From contig NZ_JACXZS010000003.1 of NCBI RefSeq assembly GCF_014779795.1, forward strand, positions 248,001 through 312,000: a stretch of 64,000 nucleotides of DNA. Direction: 5' to 3'. Positions within the stretch are counted from its first letter, which is position 1. Each line of letters opens with the position of its first letter. This DNA is from Microbacterium helvum (GTDB lineage: Bacteria; Actinomycetota; Actinomycetes; Actinomycetales; Microbacteriaceae). The position numbers and the translations under genes are program-made. Under the pieces are notes generated by a model. That model ran no database searches, was not told where the DNA came from, and saw only the letters and a program-made list of their open reading frames with translations. Shown here one piece after another: positions 25,915 to 34,279 of this stretch.

Positions 25915-26390
25915 CACACCACCTCCGACAGGTCGGCTTCGAGCTGCGAAGCCTTTCGCAGCAGCCCGCGCAGCACGACGATCAGCAGCGAGAGGCCGGC
26001 GCCCACGACGACGCCGAGCAGCAGCAGGAGCGTGATCGAGGGCGTCATGAAGCCCGTGAAGCTGAGTGCGATCAACGCGACGAGCACGAGAAAGGTGGCG
26101 AACGCGACGGCCGCGAGACTGATGTCGACGTCGGGGAACGCGCTGTCGCTGAAGATGCTGTCCTCCCGCACGAGCGACAGCAGCCGCCACACGCACACGA
26201 GGACGACCTGCACGCACACCAGGAACAGGATGCCGACGATCGTGCCCGGGATCTGGAAGTACGCGATCTCGGAGTAGCGCACCGCCGACTGCGCGGCGAC
26301 GGCGGGAACGACGAAGATCTGGCAGAACAGCAGCAGCGCCAGCAGGGCTGCGATCAGGACCTTGAGGGCGAGGATCGTCGGACGTTGCAT
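25914..26390 (-). CDS. DUF2975 membrane protein
   Basis: 158 residues, four predicted membrane helices (about 7-30, 45-70, 95-115, 120-145) with the family motif LVREDSIFS in the loop after helix 2. DUF2975 proteins are paired with small XRE regulators in many Gram-positive bacteria and are thought to control them. First gene of the three-gene operon. ATG 26390 lies 6 nt after a TAGGTT hexamer, so the operon probably starts leaderless. Confidence 0.9.
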   Translation of the reverse strand: MQRPTILALKVLIAALLALLLFCQIFVVPAVAAQSAVRYSEIAYFQIPGTIVGILFLVCVQVVLVCVWRLLSLVREDSIFSDSAFPDVDISLAAVAFATFLVLVALIALSFTGFMTPSITLLLLLGVVVGAGLSLLIVVLRGLLRKASQLEADLSEVV

Positions 26391-26396
26391 GTGTTC

Positions 26397-26402
26397 AACC
26401 TA
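26397..26402 (-). promoter_or_regulatory. Leaderless -10 element of the DUF2975 operon (TAGGTT)
   Basis: TANNNT hexamer ending 6 nt before ATG 26390; it overlaps the first copy of the operator repeat. Confidence 0.6.
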
Positions 26403-26432
26403 TCGATAAACGGCATGTACCTATCGAGAAAC
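26398..26432. promoter_or_regulatory. Candidate XRE operator: two 14-bp direct repeats 21 bp apart
   Basis: ACCTATCGATAAAC (26398-26411) and ACCTATCGAGAAAC (26419-26432) differ at one base and are offset by exactly 21 bp, i.e. on the same face of the helix, overlapping the -10 region. The core TATCGATA is itself palindromic. Location and geometry fit autorepression by the XRE protein. Confidence 0.65.
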
Positions 26433-26489
26433 AATAGCGCCGGCATCCATCTCCTTCGCAAGGGGTGTCGTCGTGTCGGACGTGCGGAG

Positions 26490-26495
26490 TAGCGT
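26490..26495 (+). promoter_or_regulatory. Leaderless -10 element of the DHFR-fold gene (TAGCGT)
   Basis: TANNNT hexamer 7 nt before GTG 26503; this decides the start in favour of 26503 over GTG 26473. Confidence 0.5.
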
Positions 26496-26502
26496 GCCGA
26501 GC

Positions 26503-27057
26503 GTGGGCTCGCTCGTCTACTTCAACTCGGCGTCGCTGGACGGCTACATCGCCGGTCCCGACGGGCGCTGGGACTGGGCGACGCCCGACGCCGAGGTCCA
26601 CACGTTCGTCAACGAGCTGCTCGCCCCCGCGCGTCTGCACCTGTACGGCCGCAAGGTGTACGAGGTGATGAAGGTGTGGGACGACCTGCCGCTCGACGAC
26701 CTGCCGCCCGCCGAGCGCGAGTTCGCGCTGCAGTGGCGCGACATCGACAAGGTGGTCTATTCGTCGACGCTCGCCGCGGTCTCGACCCGGCGCACGGAAC
26801 TGCGGTCCGCCTTCGATCCCGCCGCGGTGCGCGAGATGGTGGATGCCGCACCCGGCCCCGTCGCGATCGGCGGCGGTCTGCTCGCCTCGGCCGCCGCTCG
26901 CGCCGGCGTGCTGGACGAGGTCCACGTGGTGCTCGCCCCTGCCGTGGTCGGCGGCGGCACCCGATTCCTCGACGAGGGTCTGCGCCTGGATCTGGAGCTG
27001 ATCGCGCAGCGCCGCTTCGCGAACGGCTTCGTCTACTGCGGGTACCGCGTCGTCTGA
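26503..27057 (+). CDS. RibD C-terminal/dihydrofolate-reductase-fold protein
   Basis: 184 residues related to the RibD reductase domain and DHFR. The N-terminal strand YFNSASLDGYIAGPDGRWDW, the NADPH-loop region LYGRKVYEVM, the GGG turn IGGGLLASAA and the end segment VVGGGTRFL are all typical. Stand-alone members are common in actinobacteria and mostly of unknown substrate. GTG 26503 is preferred because the family starts three or four residues before the first strand and a leaderless -10 precedes it; GTG 26473 would add ten residues. Divergent from the DUF2975 operon. Confidence 0.88.
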   Translation: MGSLVYFNSASLDGYIAGPDGRWDWATPDAEVHTFVNELLAPARLHLYGRKVYEVMKVWDDLPLDDLPPAEREFALQWRDIDKVVYSSTLAAVSTRRTELRSAFDPAAVREMVDAAPGPVAIGGGLLASAAARAGVLDEVHVVLAPAVVGGGTRFLDEGLRLDLELIAQRRFANGFVYCGYRVV

Positions 27058-27151
27058 GCCGCGACTCACCCAGGTGATATTCGGGGAGCCGTGACAGGCG
27101 CGAGTCCGCGATGCCCGAAGATCAAGGTGACGTCTACCGCGAGGAGAATCG

Positions 27152-27976
27152 ATGACGGATGCCGCACCCGGCCGCAACGGCTGGCAGAGGTTCTGGAACA
27201 AGGGCGGCTGGTGGCGGTCGCTGCTGCTGGTCGTGGCGTACTACGTGCTGTACCAGGTCGGGACCCTGCTGTTCGGGCCGCTCTTCGCCGGGACCGACGA
27301 CCCGGCGCTGAAGGTCCTCTGTGGCACCGCGCTGCCCATCGCCCTCGGCGGTGTGATCCTCGTCGCGTTCGGGTGGTCGGCCGGCTGGCTGCGCGAGCTG
27401 TTCGCGCGCCAGCCGATCCGCGGCAAGGGCTGGATGTGGATCGCCGTCGCCGTCGTGCTGCTGTTCAACGTGCTGCACTTCGCCGCGGTCGACTACGCAG
27501 AGGCGGGGGCCGGCGTCGTGGTCGCGTGGCTCGTCGCAGGCCTCTTCATCGGTTTCGCCGAAGAGGTGCTGACCCGTGGCTTCGTGGTGAACCTGATGCG
27601 CAAGGGCGGGTACCGCGAGATCGTCGTCGCCGTCGTCTCGTCCGCATTGTTCGCGCTGCTGCACTCGGGCAACGTGCTGACGGGGCAGTCGGTGTTCGCG
27701 ACGGCGATCCAGCTCGTCTACACCTTCGGGTTCGGCCTCTGCATGTACCTGACGCTGCGGGTGTCGGGCAATCTCATCTGGCCGGTCCTGCTGCACGCGA
27801 GCACCGATCCGTCGATCTTCCTGTTCACCCTGTACCCGGCCGAGGGCACGGTCGCGTCGCTCGCGAACCTCGGCAACCCGGCGGTCATCCTCACCGGGCT
27901 GGTGCTGCTGATCTTCATCCGTGGCCGGGTCGAGAAGTCGACGAGCCCGGAGCTCGGGACTCCGATCGCCGCCTGA
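27152..27976 (+). CDS. CPBP-family intramembrane metalloprotease
   Basis: 274 residues, about eight membrane helices. The CAAX-protease/bacteriocin-processing motifs are complete: E137-E138-x-x-x-R142 in FAEEVLTRGF, F-x-x-x-H171 in ALFALLHSG, and a third His in LLHASTD. Family members cleave prenylated or bacteriocin precursors or protect against bacteriocins; the substrate is unknown. The ATG has a good GAGGAG ribosome site. A strong hairpin follows at 27990-28020. Confidence 0.9.
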   Translation: MTDAAPGRNGWQRFWNKGGWWRSLLLVVAYYVLYQVGTLLFGPLFAGTDDPALKVLCGTALPIALGGVILVAFGWSAGWLRELFARQPIRGKGWMWIAVAVVLLFNVLHFAAVDYAEAGAGVVVAWLVAGLFIGFAEEVLTRGFVVNLMRKGGYREIVVAVVSSALFALLHSGNVLTGQSVFATAIQLVYTFGFGLCMYLTLRVSGNLIWPVLLHASTDPSIFLFTLYPAEGTVASLANLGNPAVILTGLVLLIFIRGRVEKSTSPELGTPIAA

Positions 27977-27989
27977 GCGCGCCGACGCC

Positions 27990-28020
27990 GACGGAGCGCG
28001 CGGGGGCCGCGCGCTCCGTC
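27990..28020 (+). terminator. GC-rich hairpin between the CPBP and LuxR genes
   Basis: Perfect 14-bp arms GACGGAGCGCGCGG (27990-28003) and CCGCGCGCTCCGTC (28007-28020) with a 3-nt loop. It ends only 13 bp before the regulator start, so the regulator's promoter must lie within or right after it. Confidence 0.75.
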
Positions 28021-28033
28021 ACAATGGTTGGCG

Positions 28034-30226
28034 ATGTTCCCCGCCACCAAGTTCCGTCCGCCCGTGTCGGCGGTTCACGCTCTTGCGCGCGACCGTCTCT
28101 TGGGTCCGATCGCTGCGGACGCATCGGTCATCGTGGTGCGGGCGCCCGCCGGATTCGGAAAGACCACTGCGGTGGCGCAATGGCTCGCCGCCTCGCGTGC
28201 GCGCAGCGCGATCTGGGTGAGTCTCGACGAGGACGACGACGACCCGCAGGGCCTGTGGGCGGCCATCGCGGCGGGCGCGGCATCCATGGGACTGACGGAT
28301 GCCGGTCGGCAGGGGCGTCCCGCCGCCGGCGAGTTGCGCGCCGAGGTCATCGTGCCGCTGATCGACGTGCTCGCGGCGGACCCGAGGCGCTGGACGCTGG
28401 TGCTCGACGACGCGCACCTGCTCACCCGCGAAGACACCGTGGCGAGCCTGGACTGGTTTCTGCGGCGGATCCCGGCCGGCCTCACCGTGCTGTGCATCAC
28501 CCGCTCACCGCTCGACCTGCCCGCGATCGCTCGCCTGCGGGCGCGTGGGGCGGCCCGAGAGATCGGGACCGCAGACCTTCGGCTGAGTCTGGACGAGATC
28601 GCTGCACTGCTGCATGGCGCGCACGGTCTCGACCCCGACCGTGCTGAGCTCGACCGCATCGCCGATGTGACGGGCGGGTGGCCGGCCGCTGTGAGCCTCG
28701 TCGGCTCCGCGCTCGCCCGGGGCCTGACATGGGATCGCATCCTGGCACAGCATGTCGACGACGAACTCGGCATCGGGGCCCTCGTGGGCGAGGTGCTGGC
28801 CGACGGCGACCCGGCCGACGCGGATCTGCTGCGCCGGATGTCGGTGTTCGAGCGCTTCACCGCGGCGATCGTCGCGGAGGTCGTCGACGATGCGCGGGCG
28901 TGGGGTGTCGCGATGGACGTCGCCGAGCGCACCGGCCTCGTCGCCACCCTGGACGGAACATGGTGGCGCATGCACCATCTCGTTCGCGAACAGCTGCACG
29001 CCGAACTCGGTCGGCGCGAACCTCGGCTGCGACGCGAGCTGCACCGGCGTGCGGCGGCGGTGTTCGAGCGCGAGAACGACCTCACGGCGACGATGCACCA
29101 TCTGCTCGCGGCCGAGGACTACACCGCGGTCGCGGACATCCTCTCGAACGTGAGGACCACGGCCGTCGTCCCGCGGCAGGCTCTCGGTCTCGGCTGGCTC
29201 GATCGGATCCCCGCCTCGGCGCTCGACCGCGACCCGCGGCTGGCGTTCTGGGAGGCGTGGGCGACCGGGACGGGCGGCGACCGCGCCCGCCGCGATCGGG
29301 CTCTCGCGCGCGGACGGCTCGCCGCCGGCGGGCGGCCGGTCGATGCATTCTGCACGTGGGACGACGCCGAGGACTTCGTGCGGGGATCGGCGTGCTTCGA
29401 CGACGTCGGGGCCGCCCTGCGCGCGGGCGACCGGTTCGTCGAGCGGTACAGCGCCGACGAGCCGTATGTGCAGCTCGCGCAGCTGCGCCGCGCGAGCATG
29501 ATGCATCTGGCAGGACGCGACCGTGACGCACTGGCGCTGCTCGACGACCTCGACCGCGGTGCCCCGCTCGCCCGCCCGCTGCGGCTGTTCGTCCCGGCCT
29601 ATCGAGCCCTGAGCGCCATGGAGCTCGGCGACCTCGCGACCGCCGAGATGCAACTGCAGCGGTGCGCCGACGCGCGCCGCGACTTCCAGATCGGCGCCGA
29701 CCCGGTCTACCTGCCGGCCGAACAGGCGCGGGCGAGGTTCGAGACCGAACGGGGAGCACCCGACCGCGGGCTCGAGATCGCCCGGGCGGGACTGCAGACC
29801 TCGCGCGATCGCGGTGACGGCGTCCTCGTCGTGCCGTATCTGCTCGTTGAGGTGGCGCGGGCCCGGTTCGCGCTCGGACGCCGGGACGAGGCATCCATCG
29901 CTCTCAATCAGGCCGAGGAGATCACCAGGGGCGCGGTGGACCCCGGGGCGCTGCCGCAGCGGATCGCGGCGCTGCGCGCGCGGTTCGGCGGTGACAGCGG
30001 CATCGGAACCGCGCGCGAGCAGCTCACGCGCCGCGAACTCGAGGTGCTGACGCTGCTGCCCAGCGGGCTGAGCGCCGCCGAGATCGCCGCCGAGCTGTTC
30101 GTGTCGGCGAACACCGCCCGCACCCACATCAAGGCCATCCACCGCAAACTCGGGGTCACGACCCGCGCCGCCGCGATCGACGCCGCGACCCGCGCGGGGC
30201 TGCTGAGCGCCCGCTCGCAGCCGTGA
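28034..30226 (+). CDS. LuxR-family regulator of the LAL/MalT type
   Basis: 730 residues. The N-terminal STAND-type ATPase has Walker A APAGFGKTT (about 37-45), Walker B WTLVLDDAHLL, and sensor-like LTVLCITRSPLDLP. The middle is a long helical repeat region (about 300-640). The C-terminal LuxR HTH is LTRRELEVLTLLPSGLSAAE through TARTHIKAIHRKLGV. MalT-like regulators are switched by ATP and a small inducer. Target unknown; it faces the fucosidase gene convergently, so a link to the glycan locus is possible but unproven. TTG 28028 is an alternative start two codons upstream. Confidence 0.92.
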   Translation: MFPATKFRPPVSAVHALARDRLLGPIAADASVIVVRAPAGFGKTTAVAQWLAASRARSAIWVSLDEDDDDPQGLWAAIAAGAASMGLTDAGRQGRPAAGELRAEVIVPLIDVLAADPRRWTLVLDDAHLLTREDTVASLDWFLRRIPAGLTVLCITRSPLDLPAIARLRARGAAREIGTADLRLSLDEIAALLHGAHGLDPDRAELDRIADVTGGWPAAVSLVGSALARGLTWDRILAQHVDDELGIGALVGEVLADGDPADADLLRRMSVFERFTAAIVAEVVDDARAWGVAMDVAERTGLVATLDGTWWRMHHLVREQLHAELGRREPRLRRELHRRAAAVFERENDLTATMHHLLAAEDYTAVADILSNVRTTAVVPRQALGLGWLDRIPASALDRDPRLAFWEAWATGTGGDRARRDRALARGRLAAGGRPVDAFCTWDDAEDFVRGSACFDDVGAALRAGDRFVERYSADEPYVQLAQLRRASMMHLAGRDRDALALLDDLDRGAPLARPLRLFVPAYRALSAMELGDLATAEMQLQRCADARRDFQIGADPVYLPAEQARARFETERGAPDRGLEIARAGLQTSRDRGDGVLVVPYLLVEVARARFALGRRDEASIALNQAEEITRGAVDPGALPQRIAALRARFGGDSGIGTAREQLTRRELEVLTLLPSGLSAAEIAAELFVSANTARTHIKAIHRKLGVTTRAAAIDAATRAGLLSARSQP

Positions 30227-30237
30227 CGTGTCCCGGC

Positions 30238-31782
30238 TCAGCCGTGCAGGAAGTCGTGCCGCGGTGAGACGGCGACGGGCTCGAGGAACAGCTTGACGAC
30301 CGGCCCGCCCGCGAGCGGACGGCGCTGCGGCAATGTCACCCGCAGTTCCGATGTCGTCTGCTCCCAGTCGACGGATCCGCCGGCTCCGAGCACGCCGACC
30401 TCGCGCACGGGGCGTTCGAGCAGCCCGGCACCCGAACCGAGCGCGCGGATGCGTGCGATGCCGTCGTCCGGCTCGGCGAGCAGGATCGCATAGACATAGT
30501 CGCCGGTCACGTCTTGGCGCGTTGTGAACCGGATGTCCGAGGGGGCATAGGCGGGCGAGTCGCCGTCCACGAACGAACCGGCGATCGGCTGCGTCGGGCC
30601 CTCTTGAGCGATCCGCCACGGCCGCGTGCCGTAGATCGCCTCGCCGTTTCGGGTCAGCCAGTCTCCGATCCCCTCGAGGATGCGCTGCTCTGCCTCCGGG
30701 ATCGTCCCGTCGGGTTTCGGTCCGACGTTCAGCAGCAGCACGCCGTTCTTCGACACGGTGTCGGCGAGCTCGGCGACCAGGGCGTCGACCGTCTTGTACT
30801 CGTGGTCGGGGGTCCAGCACCACGACGTCCTCGAGACGGCGGTGTCGTTCTGCCAGACGGCCGGGCGGATCCCGCCCATGGCCCCGCGCTCGATGTCGTA
30901 GACCGCGCTGCCGTCGGCGAACGCGCCCCACTTGTAGTTGATGACGACGCCGCGGCCCCAATCGGCGGCGCGGTTGTAGTAGTACGCGGCCAGCAGCCGC
31001 AGGTACGGCTCGAACGCGGGCTGCTCGATCCACCAGTCGAACCACAGCACCTGCGGTCGATAGCGGTCGATGATCTCCACCGTGCGCAGCAGCCAGTCTT
31101 CGAGGAAGCGCGCGTTCGGCGCCACCTCCTCGCGCTGGGCGGGGCCGTAGAAGTCCGCGTATGCCGGGTCGCGGACGTCCGAGTCGAACCGGGAGCCGCC
31201 GTTCATGAAGAACCAGTGCTCCGCCCGGTGCGACGAGGCGCCGGGCACCATCCATGCCTGGTCGACCGCGGCCGTCAGCTCGCCGAAGACGTCTCGGCGA
31301 GGCCCCATGGCCGCGGCGTTCCAGCGCGAACGCTGCGTCTCATACATCGCGAAGCCGTCGTGATGCTCGGCAACTGGCACCACGAACTGCGCGCCGGCCC
31401 GCTTGAACAGCGCCGCCCACCGGTTCGGATCGAAGTCCTGCATCGTGAAGTGGGGGACGAAGTCCTTGTATCCGAAATCGCGGTGCTCGCCGAACGTCTC
31501 GCGGTGGTGGGCGAACTCCGGGGATCCTTCGAGATACATGTTCCGCGAGTACCACTCGTTGCGGAACGCGGGCACGGAGTAGACGCCCCAATGGATGAAG
31601 ATGCCGAACTTGGCGTCGACGTACCAGAGCGGCGGCTCGTACTCGCGCAGAGATTCCCAGGTGGCTGAGAACGGCCCCGCCGCGATGACGGCGCGGACCG
31701 CGGCGAGCGCGGCCGAGTTGTCTGAGACGTCGACGGCCGCCGGCAGCGAACCCGGGTCGATCGGCGAGAGCGGTCCGGCCAT
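30238..31782 (-). CDS. Alpha-L-fucosidase (GH29)
   Basis: Retaining exo-fucosidase, 514 residues, no signal peptide, so cytoplasmic. The catalytic barrel opens with WYVDAKFGIFIHWGVYSVPAF; VVPVAEHHDGFAMY holds the active-site histidines; the nucleophile is D249 in VLWFDWWIEQ. GVLLLNVGPKPDGTIPEAEQ closes the barrel, followed by a ~130-residue beta-sandwich. The usual WFDG has become WFDWW, seen in some GH29 subgroups. The start is placed at ATG 31782 (AAAGGA upstream); ATG 31821 would add 13 residues. Last-acting trimming enzyme for fucosylated oligosaccharides in the locus (inference). Confidence 0.93.
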   Translation of the reverse strand: MAGPLSPIDPGSLPAAVDVSDNSAALAAVRAVIAAGPFSATWESLREYEPPLWYVDAKFGIFIHWGVYSVPAFRNEWYSRNMYLEGSPEFAHHRETFGEHRDFGYKDFVPHFTMQDFDPNRWAALFKRAGAQFVVPVAEHHDGFAMYETQRSRWNAAAMGPRRDVFGELTAAVDQAWMVPGASSHRAEHWFFMNGGSRFDSDVRDPAYADFYGPAQREEVAPNARFLEDWLLRTVEIIDRYRPQVLWFDWWIEQPAFEPYLRLLAAYYYNRAADWGRGVVINYKWGAFADGSAVYDIERGAMGGIRPAVWQNDTAVSRTSWCWTPDHEYKTVDALVAELADTVSKNGVLLLNVGPKPDGTIPEAEQRILEGIGDWLTRNGEAIYGTRPWRIAQEGPTQPIAGSFVDGDSPAYAPSDIRFTTRQDVTGDYVYAILLAEPDDGIARIRALGSGAGLLERPVREVGVLGAGGSVDWEQTTSELRVTLPQRRPLAGGPVVKLFLEPVAVSPRHDFLHG

Positions 31783-31876
31783 GCAGATCTGCGTCCTTTC
31801 GAGCGGAACGTCGTCCACCATGACGCGTTCGGCAGTCGGACGATGCTATCGAACGGCTGGTACGTGAGCGCAGGTC

Positions 31877-31882
31877 TATCGT
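31877..31882 (+). promoter_or_regulatory. Leaderless -10 element of the thioesterase (TATCGT)
   Basis: TANNNT hexamer ending 6 nt before ATG 31889. Confidence 0.6.
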
Positions 31883-31888
31883 GTGGCC

Positions 31889-32386
31889 ATGACAGCGAAT
31901 GCGGATCGCACGAGGACCATCAGCTGGGACGACCCGGCGCCGCCGCTGGCGGCATCCCGCGGTCTCGACGGGCTGAGCTACCTGCGGGCGATCGTCGACG
32001 GCGACTTCCCTCCTCCGCCGATCGCCCGGCTTCTCGGCTTCTGGCTGGCGTCGGCGGATCCCGGCGAGGCCGTCTTCGAGTGCGATCCCGACGAGTACCA
32101 CTACAACCCGCTCGGGCTCGTGCACGGCGGGCTGGCCTGCACGATGCTCGACTCGGCCGTCGGGTGCGCCGGGCACACGACGCTGCCGGCAGGCGTCGGG
32201 TACACCTCGATCGACCTCGACGTGTCGTACCTGCGGCCGATCCTCGCGTCGTCGGGCCGGCTTCGTGCGCGCGGCTGGGTCGTGAAGGGCGGCCGGCGGG
32301 TGATCTTCGCGCAGGGAGAGCTGACGGATGCCGGCGGCCAGGTGCTCGCGACGGCCTCGAGCTCGCTCCTCGTGCTGCGACCGTAG
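31889..32386 (+). CDS. PaaI-like hotdog-fold thioesterase
   Basis: 165 residues with the acyl-CoA thioesterase signature YNPLGLVHGGLACTMLDSAVGCA: the HGG turn on the central helix, the acidic residue after it, and the later VSYLRPI strand. These enzymes hydrolyse aromatic or short acyl-CoA esters. It sits between two glycosidase genes but on the opposite strand with its own leaderless promoter, so it is probably not part of the sugar pathway. ATG 31889 is preferred over GTG 31883. Confidence 0.88.
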   Translation: MTANADRTRTISWDDPAPPLAASRGLDGLSYLRAIVDGDFPPPPIARLLGFWLASADPGEAVFECDPDEYHYNPLGLVHGGLACTMLDSAVGCAGHTTLPAGVGYTSIDLDVSYLRPILASSGRLRARGWVVKGGRRVIFAQGELTDAGGQVLATASSSLLVLRP

Positions 32387-32429
32387 AAGGCGTGAGGGGC
32401 AGCCTCGCGGTCGGCGTCGACGCGGCGAC

Positions 32430-34160
32430 CTACGGTCGCAACGCCGGAGACTCGGGGCCGTCCCACTCGACGTGGACGCCGGCATCCGCACGGATCACGG
32501 CCGCCTCACCGGCGGGGTGACGCACCCGATTCGCGCGGGCGGTGAACGCCTTCAGCCCGCGCAGCTCGGCGAACAGCGCGGCCGCGAGCCCGACGTCGTT
32601 GCCCTCGAACCGCACCGTGCCGTGCACCGGCGCCGCGTCGGCCGGAACGCTCGGCGCAACCTCCAGCACGCCGGCCGTGACGTCGCGGAACGTGTTGCCG
32701 ACGATGGCCACCTCGGTGACCGGGCCCGACTCCCACCACCCCGAGGCATCGGCTGCGATCTGGATGCACGGCATCGCGATGCCCTCGAACCGGCATCCCT
32801 CGATGCGCACGGGCCGGCGGGTCGTGACGAGGATCGCGCGCGTGGGGACGCGGCAGAACGTGCACCCGGTGATGGTCACCTCGGGCGTGCGGGTGGTGTT
32901 CTCGGCTGCGAGCCGGCCGCTGCGCGCCGCGGCGAGCACTGCCGGCGGGAGCGGGTCCGCCACGCCGATGGTGATCGGCCGCGCCGCGGAGGCGATGTCG
33001 CGTCCCGTGGGCCCGGTCACGCCGCGCACCGTCGCGGTGTGCACGGGCTGCAGGGTGCGGCGGTCGACGAGCTCGACGGACTCGCCGTCGCCGAAGGCGG
33101 GGAAGCCGGCGGTCTGGTCGTGCTGGTACTGGAGCGAGAGGCGTGCCGGCTCCGCTCCTGTGACCGCGAGATAGGTCCCGTGCACATTGATGGGATCGTC
33201 GTGCGGGCCGTCGAACTCGCAGTCGCGGATGTCGACGCGTCCCCGCATCCCCGAGCACTGCACGAAGTCCGCGAACCCCGCCGTGACGCGGCCACTCCCT
33301 CCCGGAGCCCGGAACACGAGCCCGTCGAGCGTGAGGTCTTGGCTGTTCTGCGCGACGAGCCCGAAGCCATGAAGGTAGTCGATCCGCATTCGTCGCAGCT
33401 CGACGTCGGCGCAGTCGAGGACGAGCATGCCGGGATGATCGCGGTCGATCTCGCGGAGCTGGTACACGAGCCCGCGGTCCTGTGCCGGTGAAGCGGTGGC
33501 GTACGTGACACGGAGGGTGGCGGCATCCACTCTCTCGATCGACGCGACGCCCTCGAACAGCGGGCAGGCTGCCCGGCGGGTGCGGCCGGTCGTCGGGTCG
33601 CTGACCTGGCTGTAGGCGAGGGCGTTCGCGCCCGACCAGTAGAGCTCGCCCGTGAAGGGGGACGGCTCAGACATCCAGACGACATCCGTGCCGTCGATCC
33701 GGAAACGGGTGCATGCGGGCACGGTGAGTTCCCGCCAGGCGCCGTTCCCGTCGACACCGGCGTCCGCCACGGTGACGTCGATGACGGTGGGGACCGCCCA
33801 GTCGACCTCGAGGCCATCGACCGTCACGCCGCTGCCGTCCACGATCGCGAGCGCGGTCATCCGGCCATGCGCCACCAGCCGTGCGCCGTCCGCGACGACC
33901 TCGACGCCCTCGAGGTCATCGAGGAGCAAGCCGATCGACTTGGTGGCGAAGCGGGGGTCGATGCCGACGGTGTTCGACACGAACAGCTCACGGCGCGGTG
34001 CTGTCTCGGGCCATACGTGGTAGTCGCCGGGCGGAAGGATGAGACGAACAGGGCCACCGGCGTCGCGGGCAGCGTTCACGGCGCGCCGCAGCGCGCGCCC
34101 GGCATCCACCGTGTCTTCGGCGCGGAATCCGTGGTCGCCGACGTCGATGAGTCGTCGCAC
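32430..34160 (-). CDS. Probable alpha-1,3-galactosidase (GH110), right-handed beta-helix
   Basis: 576 residues. Recognised from GH110 landmarks: an early PPGDYHVWPETAPRREL followed by FVSNTVG, a DHPGM turn, LHGFGLVAQNSQDLTLDG, GSGRVTAGFADFVQC, and especially CEFDGPHDDPINVHGTY, where adjacent Asp 321 and 322 fit the catalytic Asp pair of the family; then HDQTAGFPAFGDGE. The chain is a repetitive parallel beta-helix. GH110 enzymes invert and remove terminal alpha-1,3-linked galactose, best known from blood-group B structures. No signal peptide, so cytoplasmic. GTG 34160 is chosen for its GAGGAGG ribosome site. Generic annotation may call it only a beta-helix protein. Confidence 0.75.
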   Translation of the reverse strand: MRRLIDVGDHGFRAEDTVDAGRALRRAVNAARDAGGPVRLILPPGDYHVWPETAPRRELFVSNTVGIDPRFATKSIGLLLDDLEGVEVVADGARLVAHGRMTALAIVDGSGVTVDGLEVDWAVPTVIDVTVADAGVDGNGAWRELTVPACTRFRIDGTDVVWMSEPSPFTGELYWSGANALAYSQVSDPTTGRTRRAACPLFEGVASIERVDAATLRVTYATASPAQDRGLVYQLREIDRDHPGMLVLDCADVELRRMRIDYLHGFGLVAQNSQDLTLDGLVFRAPGGSGRVTAGFADFVQCSGMRGRVDIRDCEFDGPHDDPINVHGTYLAVTGAEPARLSLQYQHDQTAGFPAFGDGESVELVDRRTLQPVHTATVRGVTGPTGRDIASAARPITIGVADPLPPAVLAAARSGRLAAENTTRTPEVTITGCTFCRVPTRAILVTTRRPVRIEGCRFEGIAMPCIQIAADASGWWESGPVTEVAIVGNTFRDVTAGVLEVAPSVPADAAPVHGTVRFEGNDVGLAAALFAELRGLKAFTARANRVRHPAGEAAVIRADAGVHVEWDGPESPALRP

Positions 34161-34247
34161 TGATCGCCTCCTCGCGAGCCTGTGAACACCCGATGCCGAG
34201 ATACATCGGATCATTCAGTAGCCAAATCGTGATCCTTCTGGATAACA

Positions 34248-34258
34248 TTACGACGTAA
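34248..34258. promoter_or_regulatory. Palindrome TTACGACGTAA upstream of the sugar transporter operon
   Basis: Perfect 11-bp palindrome in an AT-rich patch (34225-34265) between the divergent GH110 and transporter genes. A plausible repressor site, perhaps for the ROK protein of the locus, whose own promoter region carries a related TTACGGTAGCG dyad. Confidence 0.4.
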
Positions 34259-34279
34259 AGTAATTGCTGGAGGATCCAG

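Noticed and set aside
27152..27976. CPBP protease as part of a bacteriocin cluster
   Set aside because: No precursor peptide or ABC exporter nearby; it is a single gene with its own terminator.
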